DNA of 64,000 nucleotides from Mesorhizobium sp. CU3 (GCF_006442965.1 NZ_VFWX01000004.1:1-64000); one strand, 5' to 3'. Counted from the first letter of the stretch, positions 7,665-17,303 are shown. The notes: generated by a model not told the origin, from the sequence alone. Made by a program: numbers and translations.

Positions 7665-9447
7665 CGCCGCACTGGTCCGCAGCAAGGCTCCCGACGGCAC
7701 CGGCTTCATCCGCGCCGGCGCCGGCGCGCCGGTTCTGTTCATCCACGGCGTCGGCATGGATGCTGCGATCTGGCAGCCGCAGATCGACTTGATGCGGGAC
7801 CGTTTCGACCTGATCGCCATCGACATGCTGGGACATGGCGCCTCGCCCTTGCCGCCGCAGAATGCAGAGCTTTCCGACTACGCCGATCAGGCGATCCGCC
7901 TGCTAGATCATCTCGGCCTCGACCGTGTGGCGGTCGTCGGCCATTCCATGGGCGCGCTGGTCGCGCAGGAGATCGCATTGCGCGCGCCCTCGCGCGTCAA
8001 CGCAATCGTCTGCCTCAACGCGGTCTTCCGCCGGCCGGCGCAACTTGCCGAGGCGGTGCGCGCACGGGCTGCCGCGCTTGGCGATCATGGCGACCCTTCG
8101 GCCATCGCGGCGACCGTCGCCCGCTGGTTCGGCGACCCGGTTCCGCCTGCCCTGGCCGGGGCGGCGGCAAAAGCCCGCGCGGCGCTCGAAAGCGTCGATG
8201 CCGAGGGCTATGCCCGCACCTATCGGCTTTTCGCCAGCGCCGACACTGCGCATGTCGATCGCCTGGCCGGGCTCTCGGCGCCGGCGCTGTTCATGACGGG
8301 ATCGGACGACCGCAATTCCACACCCGCCATGTCGGCTGCGATGGCGCGGCTGGCGCCTGCGGGTCAATGCCTGGTGCTGAACGGCGAAAAGCACATGATG
8401 ACAATCGCTTCGCCAAAGGAAGTGACTCAGCACATCACCGCGTTCCTCGATCGGGTGGCGGACGCTTCCGATGAAGCCACAGCCGGTCCCGCATTCGACG
8501 CCATGGAATTCCGGCGCGCGCTGGGCTCGTTCCTGACCGGCGTCACCATCGTCACCACGGTCGACGAAACAGGCGATGCGCGCGGCTTCACCGCCAACTC
8601 CTTCACCTCGGTCTCGCTCGATCCGCCGCTGGTGCTGGTCTGCATCGCCAAGAAAGCGTTGGGACATCAGGCCTTCTCGACCTCCAGGGGCTTTGCCGTC
8701 AACATCCTGTCGGAGGAGCAGAAGGCGGCGTCCGGCATCTTCGCCTCCAAGGCCGCCGACAAATTCGCTTCCGTGGCCTGGCAGAGCGGCAGGACCGGCA
8801 ATCCGCTGATCGAGGGTTCGGTCGCCGTGTTCGATTGCTCCATGGCGCAATTGGTCGACGCCGGCGACCATTCGATCCTCATCGGCCGCGTCCAGCATTT
8901 CACCCACAGCGGCGCCCAACCGCTCGGCTACTGCCGCGGCGCCTATGTCACGCCCGGCCTCAGCCAGGAGGCGCTGGCGGCCGCCCCGCCCGGAACCGAA
9001 GTCGGCGCCATTCTCGAGAACGAAGGCCGCGTGCTCTTCTTCGAGGCCGCCGACGGCTCGTGCCAACTGCCGGCCGGTCGCGGCCTCGGCGCCGCGAACG
9101 ATCCCCGGAGCCTCAAGGGAAAACTCGCGGCCAAGGCGATCGAGGCCGATCTCGGCTTCCTCTACGCTGTCTGGGACGATGCGACGGACGCCGCGCGCAC
9201 CCATGTCTATTATCGCGGCACGGTGGACTCGCCCCTCTCGGGCGACGGCCAGATCCGCTTCGTCGAGATCGAGCGGATCACCGAGTTGAAGATCGCCGAT
9301 CCTGCAGTGCGTTCGATGCTCGCCCGCTATGCGCGCGAGCGCACGGAAGACACGTTCGGCGTCTATGTCGGCAATGAGGTCGAAGGCGAAGTCCGGCCGC
9401 TCGCCAAGCCGGCGGAGTCGACGCCAATCCATCCCGGCCAGCGGTGA
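7657..9447 (+). CDS. three-part fusion: alpha/beta hydrolase, flavin reductase, Nudix-like domain
   Basis: A 596-residue fusion. Residues 15-268 form an alpha/beta hydrolase with nucleophile Ser97 (VVGHSMG), probable Asp217/218 and His246. Residues 284-435 are a FMN-binding flavin reductase-like domain (RRALGSFLTGVTIVTT, RGFTANSFTSVSLDPP, GDHSILIGRV). Residues 445-580 resemble a Nudix fold (GAILENEGRVLFF, LPAGRG) but lack the catalytic Nudix-box glutamates, so this part may only bind ligand. The reductase should supply reduced flavin to the luciferase-like monooxygenase encoded next, while the hydrolase may cleave an ester, lactone or amide product. The domain calls for the first two parts are strong; the third is tentative. 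It overlaps the upstream gene by eight bases. Confidence 0.85.
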   Translation: MADAALVRSKAPDGTGFIRAGAGAPVLFIHGVGMDAAIWQPQIDLMRDRFDLIAIDMLGHGASPLPPQNAELSDYADQAIRLLDHLGLDRVAVVGHSMGALVAQEIALRAPSRVNAIVCLNAVFRRPAQLAEAVRARAAALGDHGDPSAIAATVARWFGDPVPPALAGAAAKARAALESVDAEGYARTYRLFASADTAHVDRLAGLSAPALFMTGSDDRNSTPAMSAAMARLAPAGQCLVLNGEKHMMTIASPKEVTQHITAFLDRVADASDEATAGPAFDAMEFRRALGSFLTGVTIVTTVDETGDARGFTANSFTSVSLDPPLVLVCIAKKALGHQAFSTSRGFAVNILSEEQKAASGIFASKAADKFASVAWQSGRTGNPLIEGSVAVFDCSMAQLVDAGDHSILIGRVQHFTHSGAQPLGYCRGAYVTPGLSQEALAAAPPGTEVGAILENEGRVLFFEAADGSCQLPAGRGLGAANDPRSLKGKLAAKAIEADLGFLYAVWDDATDAARTHVYYRGTVDSPLSGDGQIRFVEIERITELKIADPAVRSMLARYARERTEDTFGVYVGNEVEGEVRPLAKPAESTPIHPGQR

Positions 9448-9452
9448 GACCG

Positions 9453-10502
9453 ATGAAGTTTTCGCTTTTCGTCCATATGGAGCGCACGGATCTCGGCAAG
9501 CCGCATTCAGAGCTCGTGGCGGAGCTGGGAGAACTCGTGGCGCTCGCCGAGCGGGCCGGTTTCGAGACGGCCTGGATCGGCGAACATCACGGCATGGAAT
9601 TCACCATCTCGCCGAACCCGTTCATCAATATCGCCTATCTCGCCGCCAAGACAAGCACGATCCGCCTCGGCACCGGCACCATCATCGCGCCCTTCTGGCA
9701 TCCCATCAAACTCGCCGGCGAGGCGGCGATGGCCGACGTCATCTCCGGCGGCAGGCTGGATGTCGGCATCGCGCGCGGCGCCTACAGCTATGAGTATCAG
9801 CGCCTCTTTCCCGGGCTCGACGCCTGGGGCGCCGGCCAGCGCATGCGCGAGATCATTCCGGCGATCCGCGGCCTCTGGGATGGCGACTACGAACATTCCG
9901 GCGAGTTCTGGCAGTTCCCCGCGACCACCTCCTCCCCCAAGCCGCTGCAGAAACCTTACCCGCCGATCTGGGTTGCAGCGCGCGATCCCAACTCGCACGA
10001 CTTCGCCGTCGCCAACGAATGCAATGTCCAGGTGACGCCGCTCGCTTCCGGCGATGGCGAGGTGGCGAGCCTGATGGAGCGCTTCAACGCGGCTTGCGCG
10101 GCCCATCCGGATATCGCGCGGCCGGAAATCATGCTGTTGATGCACACTTTCGTGGCCGAGGACGCGGCCGATGCCGACCGGCTGACGCAGGACCTGTCGC
10201 AATTCTACTGCCAGTTCGGCGCCTGGTTCCAGAACAAGAAGCCGGTGCGCCAGGGCATTCTCGAGCCGCTGACCGACGAAGAAATCGCGGCCATGCCGCA
10301 ATACGCGCCGGACAAGATCCGCGAAAACCTCGTCATCGGCGAACCGGACGAAGTGATCGCCAGGCTCAAGACCTATGAAGCGCAGGGCTACGACCAGTAC
10401 TCGATCTGGATCGACAGCGGGCTTACGCATGAGCGCAAGAAGAAATCGCTGCAGCTCTTCATCGACAAGGTGATGCCGGCCTTCCAGACGGGGTCGCGAT
10501 GA
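9453..10502 (+). CDS. LLM-class flavin-dependent monooxygenase
   Basis: A 349-residue bacterial-luciferase-like TIM-barrel monooxygenase: AERAGFETAWIGEHHG near the N-terminus, then IRLGTGTIIAPFWHPIKLAGE and RLDVGIARGAY. Such enzymes use FMNH2 and O2, supplied by a separate reductase, here very probably the flavin-reductase domain encoded immediately upstream. ATG at 9453 is preferred because MKFSLF is the usual family start; a GTG at 9444 overlapping the upstream stop is possible. Its 3' end overlaps the aldehyde dehydrogenase gene (ATGA). The substrate is unknown. Confidence 0.92.
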   Translation: MKFSLFVHMERTDLGKPHSELVAELGELVALAERAGFETAWIGEHHGMEFTISPNPFINIAYLAAKTSTIRLGTGTIIAPFWHPIKLAGEAAMADVISGGRLDVGIARGAYSYEYQRLFPGLDAWGAGQRMREIIPAIRGLWDGDYEHSGEFWQFPATTSSPKPLQKPYPPIWVAARDPNSHDFAVANECNVQVTPLASGDGEVASLMERFNAACAAHPDIARPEIMLLMHTFVAEDAADADRLTQDLSQFYCQFGAWFQNKKPVRQGILEPLTDEEIAAMPQYAPDKIRENLVIGEPDEVIARLKTYEAQGYDQYSIWIDSGLTHERKKKSLQLFIDKVMPAFQTGSR

Positions 10503-11974
10503 GCAGCGCCGTCTTCGAGAACTACATAGACGGCGGCTTCGTCGATGCTTCGGCAAGCTTCGAAAGCATCGACCCTTCGACAGGCAAGCCGTGGGCGACG
10601 ATGCCTGCCGCGAGCGTTGCCGATGTCGACCGCGCGGTCGAGGCCGCGCACCGGGCGCTGCGCTCCGGTCCGTGGGCCGCGATGACCGCGACCGCGCGCG
10701 GCAAGCTTTTGGTGAAGCTCGGCGATCTGGTGGCCGCCAATGCCGGACGGCTTGCCGAGCTGGAAACGCGCGACACCGGCAAGATCATCCGCGAGACACG
10801 CGCCCAGATCGCCTATGTCGGCGATTACTACCGCTATTATGGCGGACTGGCTGACAAGCATGAAGGCGCCTTCATCCCGATCGATAAACCCGACATGGAA
10901 GTGACGCTGCGGCCGGAGCCGATCGGCGTCGTCGCCGCGGTCGTGCCGTGGAATTCGCAGCTCTTCCTGTCGGCGGTCAAACTCGGCCCGGCCTTGGCCG
11001 CCGGCTGCACCATCGTGCTCAAGGCTTCCGAGGATGGTCCTGCGCCGCTGCTCGCCTTTGCCGAGTTGGTTAGCGGAGCCGGCTTTCCAGCCGGCGTGGT
11101 CAACATCATCACCGGCTTCGGCCATGATTGCGGGCATCGCCTGACCAGCCATCCGCTGGTCTCCCGCGTCGCCTTCACCGGCGGCCCTTCGACCGCGCGG
11201 CGGATCGTCGCCAACACGGCCGAGAACCTTGCCTACACCACGCTTGAGCTCGGCGGCAAAAGCCCGGTCGTCGTCTTTGCCGACGCCGATCTCGACAGCG
11301 CCGCCAACGCCGTCGTCGCCGGCATCTTCGCGGCGACCGGCCAGAGCTGCGTCGCCGGCTCGCGCCTCCTGGTCGAGCGCTCCGTCAAGGACGATTTCCT
11401 TGCTCGGCTGAAGTGCAAGGCCGAAGCCATCGTCATCGGCGATCCGCAGGATCCCGCCACCGAGATGGGGCCGCTCGCCACCCTGCGGCAGCGCGAGCAC
11501 ATCGAGACGATCGTTGCCGAAAGCCTCGCGGCGGGTGGCCGGCTGGTCACCGGCGGCACACGGCCCAAGGACAAGGCCGACGGCTTCTACTACGCGCCGA
11601 CCATCATCGAGGCGCAGGATCAATCGCTCGCCTGCGTGCGCGAGGAGCTGTTCGGACCGGTGTTGAGCGCGCTCGCCTTCGACAGCGAGGCCGAGGCCCT
11701 GGCTTTGGCCAACGACACCCGCTTCGGCCTCGCCTCCGGCGTCTTCACCTCCAATCTCACCAGGGCGCACCGCATGGCGCGCGGCATCCATGCCGGCGTC
11801 GTCTGGGTCAACACCTACCGCGCCGTCTCGCCGCTGGTTCCCTTCGGCGGTTACGGCCTCTCCGGCCTCGGTCGGGAGGGCGGACTCGACGCCATCCGCG
11901 ACTACACGCGCTCGAAATCGGTGTGGATCCGCACCTCGGACGACCCGATCCCAGATCCCTTCGTCATGCGCTGA
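10499..11974 (+). CDS. NAD(P)-dependent aldehyde dehydrogenase
   Basis: A 491-residue aldehyde dehydrogenase with the catalytic Glu in LELGGKSP, the catalytic Cys in GQSCVAGSR, the cofactor Asn in VPWNSQ and the conserved PFGGYGLSGLGREGG near the C-terminus. It oxidises an aldehyde to an acid, most likely the product of ring or chain cleavage by the monooxygenase encoded just before it. Four-base overlap with the monooxygenase gene shows co-translation. The operon continues into an ABC importer 65 bases downstream. Confidence 0.93.
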   Translation: MSSAVFENYIDGGFVDASASFESIDPSTGKPWATMPAASVADVDRAVEAAHRALRSGPWAAMTATARGKLLVKLGDLVAANAGRLAELETRDTGKIIRETRAQIAYVGDYYRYYGGLADKHEGAFIPIDKPDMEVTLRPEPIGVVAAVVPWNSQLFLSAVKLGPALAAGCTIVLKASEDGPAPLLAFAELVSGAGFPAGVVNIITGFGHDCGHRLTSHPLVSRVAFTGGPSTARRIVANTAENLAYTTLELGGKSPVVVFADADLDSAANAVVAGIFAATGQSCVAGSRLLVERSVKDDFLARLKCKAEAIVIGDPQDPATEMGPLATLRQREHIETIVAESLAAGGRLVTGGTRPKDKADGFYYAPTIIEAQDQSLACVREELFGPVLSALAFDSEAEALALANDTRFGLASGVFTSNLTRAHRMARGIHAGVVWVNTYRAVSPLVPFGGYGLSGLGREGGLDAIRDYTRSKSVWIRTSDDPIPDPFVMR

Positions 11975-12039
11975 GACGACATGGCGAAGGTTGTACTGAC
12001 AAGAACAAGAAACGGAATAACCAATCAGAGGAGAATGAT

Positions 12040-13044
12040 ATGAAACTGATTTTCGCCGGCATCCTTGCCGGACTGATAACAACCACCGCCGCCAAGGCCG
12101 ACGAAATGGTCTTCACCAGTTGGGGCGGGACCACGCAGGAAGCCCAGACCAAATCCTGGGCCGAACCCTTCGCCGCGTCGTCCGGCATCAAGGTGCTGCA
12201 GGACGGGCCGACCGACTACGGCAAGCTGAAGGCCATGGTCGACGCCAAGAACGTCACCTGGGACGTCGTCGACGTCGAGATGGATTTCGCCATCAAGGCG
12301 GCCAAGGACGGGTTGCTCGAGCCGATCGATTTCGCCGTCGTGCCGAAGGCCGATCTCGACCCGCGCTTCTCGAATGAGAACGCGGTTGGCAGCTTCTATT
12401 ATTCCTTCGTGCTCGCCTGGAACAAGGGCGCCGTCGCCGGCGAACCTGCCGGCTGGGCCGACATGTTCGACACCAAGAAGTTTCCCGGAAAGCGCACCTT
12501 CTACAAATGGTCGGCGCCGGGCGTGATCGAGATCGCGCTGCTCGCCGACGGCGTGCCGGCCGACAAGCTCTATCCGCTCGATCTCGACCGCGCCTTCAAG
12601 AAGCTCGACACCATCAAGTCGGACATCGTCTGGTGGGGCGGCGGCGCTGAATCGCAGCAGTTGATCGCGTCGGGCGAGGCAGCGTTCGGCCAGCTCTGGA
12701 ACGGCCGCGTCTTCGCGCTGGAGAAGGACGGCGCCGATGTCGGCGTGTCCTGGAACCAGAACCTCACCGCCGCCGACGTGCTGGTGGTGCCGAAGGGCGC
12801 AAAGAACAAGGACGCGGCGATGAAGTTCCTCGCCACTGCCACCAGCCCGACCGGCCAGGCCAAATTCGCCGAAGCCAGCGGCTACGCGCCGATCAACACC
12901 AAGGCCAAGGCCGAAATGCCCGCCGACGTGGTCAAGGGTCTGCCCGACGCCCATATCGACGGCCAGATCAACCTCGACATGAACTACTGGGCCGAGCACC
13001 GCGACGAGATCGCCACGCGCTGGTACGCCTGGCAGGCGAAGTAA
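12040..13044 (+). CDS. ABC transporter periplasmic binding protein (spermidine/putrescine type)
   Basis: A 334-residue extracellular binding protein (family 1, PotD-like) with a Sec signal peptide ending near TAAKADE. The mature part has TSWGG at its N-terminus and internal FDTKKFPGKR and RAFKKLDTIKSDIVWW. GAGGAG lies 6 bases before the ATG at 12040. It belongs to the same operon as the monooxygenase genes and likely delivers their substrate. It is a paralogue of the binding protein at 28683-29735, which shares the FPGKR and FKKLDTIK-DIVWW segments. The ligand is probably a polyamine-like or other small cationic/nitrogenous compound. Confidence 0.9.
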   Translation: MKLIFAGILAGLITTTAAKADEMVFTSWGGTTQEAQTKSWAEPFAASSGIKVLQDGPTDYGKLKAMVDAKNVTWDVVDVEMDFAIKAAKDGLLEPIDFAVVPKADLDPRFSNENAVGSFYYSFVLAWNKGAVAGEPAGWADMFDTKKFPGKRTFYKWSAPGVIEIALLADGVPADKLYPLDLDRAFKKLDTIKSDIVWWGGGAESQQLIASGEAAFGQLWNGRVFALEKDGADVGVSWNQNLTAADVLVVPKGAKNKDAAMKFLATATSPTGQAKFAEASGYAPINTKAKAEMPADVVKGLPDAHIDGQINLDMNYWAEHRDEIATRWYAWQAK

Positions 13045-13107
13045 ACGTCCTTCGTGAGAAGGATCGGGGCGGCTCAAGCCGTCCCGATCCGCAACCCGGG
13101 AACCGCC

Positions 13108-13968
13108 ATGTCGGTGGAAGCACAGCAAGGCATCGCAAGCAAGCGCATCCCGGCAGGCCTCGGCGGCCTGCTGCCTGCGTTGACCCTGATCGGCCTCTTT
13201 TTCGTCGTGCCGGTGCTGGCGCTCCTGCTGCGCAGCGTCACCGATCCTGCTCCCGGTCTGCAGAATTATGCGGCGCTGCTCGGCGACGGCACCTATGCGC
13301 GCGTGTTCTTCAACACCTTCCTCGTGGCCGCTGTCGTCACCATCGTCACTGTGCTCGTCGCCTTTCCGGTCGCCTGGATGCTGGCGATCATGCCGCCGGC
13401 ACTGGCCTCCGTTTTGTTCGGCATCATCATCCTGTCGATGTGGACCAATCTCTTGACCCGCACCTATGCCTGGATGGTGCTGCTGCAGCGCACCGGCGTC
13501 ATCAACCGCGCCCTGATGGGCGCCGGCATCATCGATCAGCCTTTGCCGCTCATCAACAACCTCACAGGCGTGACCATCGGCATGGTCTACATCATGCTGC
13601 CTTTCATGATCCTGCCGCTGGTCGGCACGCTTCGCGCCATCGACCCGATGACGCTGCGCGCCGCCGCCCTTTGCGGCGCGAGCCCGCTCGCTGCTTTCCG
13701 CCGCATTCTGTTGCCGCTGTCGCTGCCCGGCATCGCCGCCGGCGGGCTGATGGTCTTCGTCATGTCGCTCGGCTATTTCGTCACCCCGGCGCTGCTCGGC
13801 GGCACATCGAACATGATGCTCGCCGAAATGATCGCGCAGATGATCCAGTCGCTGCTCAACTGGGGACTGGGAAGCGCCGCAGCCTTCATCCTGCTCGTCG
13901 TGACCATGGCGCTCTATGCGCTGCAGATCAGGCTTGTCGGCGCAAGGCGCGCCGCGGGAGGCGCCTGA
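13108..13968 (+). CDS. ABC transporter permease, PotB-like
   Basis: A 286-residue inner-membrane permease with six predicted helices and a cytoplasmic EAA-type coupling segment (RAAALCGASPLAAFRRILLPLSLPGI). ATG at 13108 is chosen because the hydrophobic N-terminus follows directly and earlier codons lie in a non-conserved leader. It pairs with the next permease to form the transport pore. Its stop is one base before the next ATG. Confidence 0.92.
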   Translation: MSVEAQQGIASKRIPAGLGGLLPALTLIGLFFVVPVLALLLRSVTDPAPGLQNYAALLGDGTYARVFFNTFLVAAVVTIVTVLVAFPVAWMLAIMPPALASVLFGIIILSMWTNLLTRTYAWMVLLQRTGVINRALMGAGIIDQPLPLINNLTGVTIGMVYIMLPFMILPLVGTLRAIDPMTLRAAALCGASPLAAFRRILLPLSLPGIAAGGLMVFVMSLGYFVTPALLGGTSNMMLAEMIAQMIQSLLNWGLGSAAAFILLVVTMALYALQIRLVGARRAAGGA

Positions 13969-13969
13969 G

Positions 13970-14770
13970 ATGCTGCTCGACTATGACCGCCTCGGCTGGC
14001 TTAAAGTCGTCCTGCTCGCGTTCACGGCGATGGTCGCCGCCTTCCTGCTCTTGCCCGTGGTCTTCATCGTCCTGCTCTCCTTCGGCTCGTCGCGCTGGCT
14101 GGCCTTCCCGCCGCCCGGCTGGACGCTGAAATGGTATCAGGAGCTGTTCGCCGATCCGTCCTGGATCGAGGCGGCGCTGACCAGCGCGCGCATCGCCACG
14201 ATGACGGCGATCCTCGCCGTCGCCATCGGCCTGCTCGCCTCCTTCGCCCTGGTGCGCGGCACCTTCCGCGGCCGCGAGATTTTGCGCGGCCTGCTGCTCA
14301 CGCCGATGGTGCTGCCGGTCGTGGTCTTCGCCATCGCCATCTACGCCTTCTTCCTGCGCATGGGTCTCGGCGGCACCACGCTCGGCTTCGTCATCGCCCA
14401 CACCGTATTGGCGCTGCCCTTCGCCATCATCCCGATCGCCACCGCGCTGGAAGGCTTCGACAAGTCGATCGAGGACGCGGCCATCGTCTGCGGCGCGAGC
14501 CCGCTGCAAGCCAAGCTCCGCATCACCTTGCCGTCGATCCGCATCGGCATCTTCTCCGCCGCGATCTTTTCCTTCCTGGCCTCTTGGGACGAGGTGGTGG
14601 TGGCGATCTTCATGGCGAGCCCGACCTTGCAGACCTTGCCAGTCAAGATCTGGGGCAGCCTGAGATCCGACCTCACGCCCGTCATCGCCGCCGCCTCCAG
14701 CCTGCTGGTCGCGCTCACGCTCGCCTTGATGGTGGTGACTGCCCTCCTGCGCCGAAAGTTGCAGACATGA
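13970..14770 (+). CDS. ABC transporter permease, PotC-like
   Basis: A 266-residue permease with six hydrophobic segments and a coupling motif around EDAAIVCGASPLQAKLRI. The ATG follows the PotB-like stop by one base. Its stop overlaps the ATPase ATG (ATGA), so the two permeases and ATPase are translated together. It is the second half of the heterodimeric importer channel. Confidence 0.92.
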   Translation: MLLDYDRLGWLKVVLLAFTAMVAAFLLLPVVFIVLLSFGSSRWLAFPPPGWTLKWYQELFADPSWIEAALTSARIATMTAILAVAIGLLASFALVRGTFRGREILRGLLLTPMVLPVVVFAIAIYAFFLRMGLGGTTLGFVIAHTVLALPFAIIPIATALEGFDKSIEDAAIVCGASPLQAKLRITLPSIRIGIFSAAIFSFLASWDEVVVAIFMASPTLQTLPVKIWGSLRSDLTPVIAAASSLLVALTLALMVVTALLRRKLQT

Positions 14771-15843
14771 CCGAGCCCTTTCTCTCGATCCGCAAATTGC
14801 GCAAGGCCTTCGGCGCCTTCACCGCCGTCCATGACGTGACGCTGGATATTCCGAAAGGCGAATTCCTGACCTTCCTCGGCCCGTCCGGCTCTGGCAAGTC
14901 GACCACGCTCTACGCCATCGCCGGCTTCCAGGACCCCACCTCGGGCGACGTGCTGCTGCAAGGCAAGTCGCTGCTGTCGGTGCCCTCGCACAAGCGCAAC
15001 ATCGGCATGGTCTTCCAGCGCTACACGCTGTTCCCGCACCTCAGCGTCGCCGAGAACGTCGCCTTCCCGCTGCGCGTCCGCCGCCGGCCTGACGCCGAGG
15101 TCAAGCGCAAGGTTGCCGACATGCTGGCATTGGTGCGGCTGGAGAGCTTCGCCGAGCGCCTGCCCGGCGCTTTGTCGGGCGGCCAGCAGCAGCGCGTCGC
15201 GCTCGCTCGCGCGCTGGCCTATGATCCGCCGATCCTTCTGATGGACGAGCCGCTGTCGGCGCTGGACAAGAAATTGCGCGAGGAGATCCAGACCGAGATC
15301 CGCCGCATCCATCGCGAGACCGGCGTCACCATCCTCTATGTCACGCACGACCAGGAAGAAGCGCTGCATCTGTCCGATCGCATCGCACTCTTCAGGGACG
15401 GCCGCATCGAGCAGATCGGCACCGGCGAGGATCTTTATCTCCGGCCCGCCACCGATTTCGTCGCCGGCTTTATCGGCAACTCGAATTTCCTTGCCGCCGA
15501 GCATCTGGAGACTGTCAATGGCGCGGCGACCGTGCGTCTCGGCGACGGCTCGCTGATTTCCGGCATCAATGCCAATGGCAGCTTCCAGCGCGGGCAGAAG
15601 GCCAGGCTAATGATCAGGCCCGAGGCCTTTCGGCTGGACCAGGGTTCGACCGGCGCCGAGCTTGCAGTCGAGATCGTCGACGTCGCCTTCTACGGCGAAC
15701 GCCGGCGCATCGTCGCACGCACCGGCGCCGGGCAGGAAATCGACATTCGGCCGACCTCCGCGACGCTGGCAACGCAGGATGTCGAAACACGCCACCGTCC
15801 CGTGTTTTTCGATCCGGGGGCGGCTTTCCTGTTTCCCGCCTGA
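14767..15843 (+). CDS. ABC transporter ATP-binding protein, PotA-like
   Basis: A 358-residue ATPase: Walker A GPSGSGKST (about 39-47), Q-loop, signature LSGGQQQR, Walker B ILLMDEPLSAL and H-loop THD, then a C-terminal TOBE regulatory domain from about residue 240. It powers the importer of this operon and is its last gene. The start overlaps the upstream permease stop by four bases. Confidence 0.93.
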   Translation: MTEPFLSIRKLRKAFGAFTAVHDVTLDIPKGEFLTFLGPSGSGKSTTLYAIAGFQDPTSGDVLLQGKSLLSVPSHKRNIGMVFQRYTLFPHLSVAENVAFPLRVRRRPDAEVKRKVADMLALVRLESFAERLPGALSGGQQQRVALARALAYDPPILLMDEPLSALDKKLREEIQTEIRRIHRETGVTILYVTHDQEEALHLSDRIALFRDGRIEQIGTGEDLYLRPATDFVAGFIGNSNFLAAEHLETVNGAATVRLGDGSLISGINANGSFQRGQKARLMIRPEAFRLDQGSTGAELAVEIVDVAFYGERRRIVARTGAGQEIDIRPTSATLATQDVETRHRPVFFDPGAAFLFPA

Positions 15844-15890
15844 GCGCTTTCGACAGGCGATTTCTCGCGTCGGACCGAACTGTATGCTGA

Positions 15891-16030
15891 ACAAAATTTG
15901 ATTTTGTCGCGATGGTTCGCTCAAGGCGGCTTCACGCATCGTTGAATGCCGCAGCGCAACATGACCGATCTGTAAGCTGACAGCCTGGGGCCGACGGGAC
16001 TATCGTCGCGCCGATCGATGAAGATCGATC
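15891..16030. promoter_or_regulatory. palindromes upstream of the RND efflux operon
   Basis: The 245-base gap before the efflux genes holds ACAAAAT-TTG-ATTTTGT (15891-15907) and GATCGAT-GAAG-ATCGATC (16013-16030). Either could be an operator, or the second a hairpin in the leader. No regulator gene is adjacent, so assignment is only by position and symmetry. Confidence 0.35.
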
Positions 16031-16088
16031 CTAACCTCCAACCACCCTGAAAAGGCTTGATAATCTTGCCCGCCAGGTGGACGGCACC

Positions 16089-17303
16089 ATGAGCATTTCA
16101 TCAACACGACAAGCCACTCACAGCCGGCCGAAGCGCTCGCGCAGCATCGTGCTTCTGGCCATACTCATCCTGCTCGGCGGCGGTTATGGCCTGTGGCGCA
16201 ATCACAGCGCCCAGGCAAAGGCAGCGGCAACAGCGGCGGCGGCGCAGCCCGCGCCAAAGGTCCCGGTCACCGTGGCGACCGTGCAGAAGACCGATTTCCC
16301 GCTTTACCTCTATGGGCTGGGCACGGTCACGCCGCTCAACAGCGTCAGCATTTCGAGCCGCGTCGCCGGCGTCGTCGACCAGGTTCCGGTCGAGCAGGGC
16401 CAGATGGTCAAGCAGGGCGATCTGCTGGCCGAGATCGACCCCCGCCCCTATCAGGCGGTGCTCGACCAGGCCAAGGCCAAGCAGGCGGAGGACGAGGCAA
16501 CGCTCGCGAATGCGGAGGTCGTCCTCAAACGCCTCTCCACGCTCCTGCAAAAGACCTTCGAAACCCAGCAGGATGTCGACAACCAGCAGGCAGTGGTGAA
16601 CACCACCGCCGCTTCGATCGAAGGCGACAAGGCGGCCATCGAGGCAGCCCAGCTCAACCTCGACTTCACCCGGATCACGGCGCCGCTGGCCGGCAAGACG
16701 AGCTTCCGCACCATCGACCCCGGCAACATCGTCCAGGCAGGCCAGACCCCGGGGCTTTTCACCGTTGTGCAGCTACAGCCGATCTATGTCTCGTTCACGC
16801 AGCCGCAGGACGAGGTGACAACCATCAACAAGGTGTTCGCGGCCGGCCCGGTTGCGATCGACACGCTTGGCGCGGATCTCAAGACCGTGCTGGCCAGCGG
16901 CAAGCTCGAGGCGGTCCAGAACCAGGTAGACCAAGCTTCCGGCACGATCTCGCTCAAGGCCACATTCGCCAATCAGGACAATGCGTTGTGGCCGGGCCTT
17001 TCCGTCAACACGCGCATCCGCATCGGCACCATGGCCGGCGCGCTGGTGGTGCCGGACGAAGCCGTCCAGCATGGCCCCGACGGGCTCTTCGCCTATGTCG
17101 TCGGCGACGACGGTAAGGTGCATCGCCAAACCGTCAAGACCGGTCCTTCGGATGGCGGCGAGACGGTCGTCACCGACGGCTTGAGCCAGGGACAGCGTGT
17201 TGTTGTCGCCGGCCAATATCGCGTGGTTGACGGCGCCAGCGTCGACGCCGCCACGGCTTCCGCCGCCGGACAGACGCAAGGCAATGCCGGAGGGGCAAGC
17301 TGA
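16089..17303 (+). CDS. RND efflux periplasmic adaptor (MdtA-like, HlyD family)
   Basis: A 404-residue membrane-fusion protein. An N-terminal membrane anchor (about residues 20-36) is followed by a lipoyl half-motif (SSRVAGVVDQVPVEQGQMVKQGD), a coiled-coil hairpin (about 115-190), the second lipoyl half (TRITAPLAGKT) and a beta-barrel. It links the inner-membrane RND pump encoded next to an outer-membrane channel. AGGTGG lies 9 bases before the ATG at 16089. Its stop overlaps the pump's start. No outer-membrane factor or local regulator is present, so it probably uses a TolC-like channel encoded elsewhere. Confidence 0.92.
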   Translation: MSISSTRQATHSRPKRSRSIVLLAILILLGGGYGLWRNHSAQAKAAATAAAAQPAPKVPVTVATVQKTDFPLYLYGLGTVTPLNSVSISSRVAGVVDQVPVEQGQMVKQGDLLAEIDPRPYQAVLDQAKAKQAEDEATLANAEVVLKRLSTLLQKTFETQQDVDNQQAVVNTTAASIEGDKAAIEAAQLNLDFTRITAPLAGKTSFRTIDPGNIVQAGQTPGLFTVVQLQPIYVSFTQPQDEVTTINKVFAAGPVAIDTLGADLKTVLASGKLEAVQNQVDQASGTISLKATFANQDNALWPGLSVNTRIRIGTMAGALVVPDEAVQHGPDGLFAYVVGDDGKVHRQTVKTGPSDGGETVVTDGLSQGQRVVVAGQYRVVDGASVDAATASAAGQTQGNAGGAS

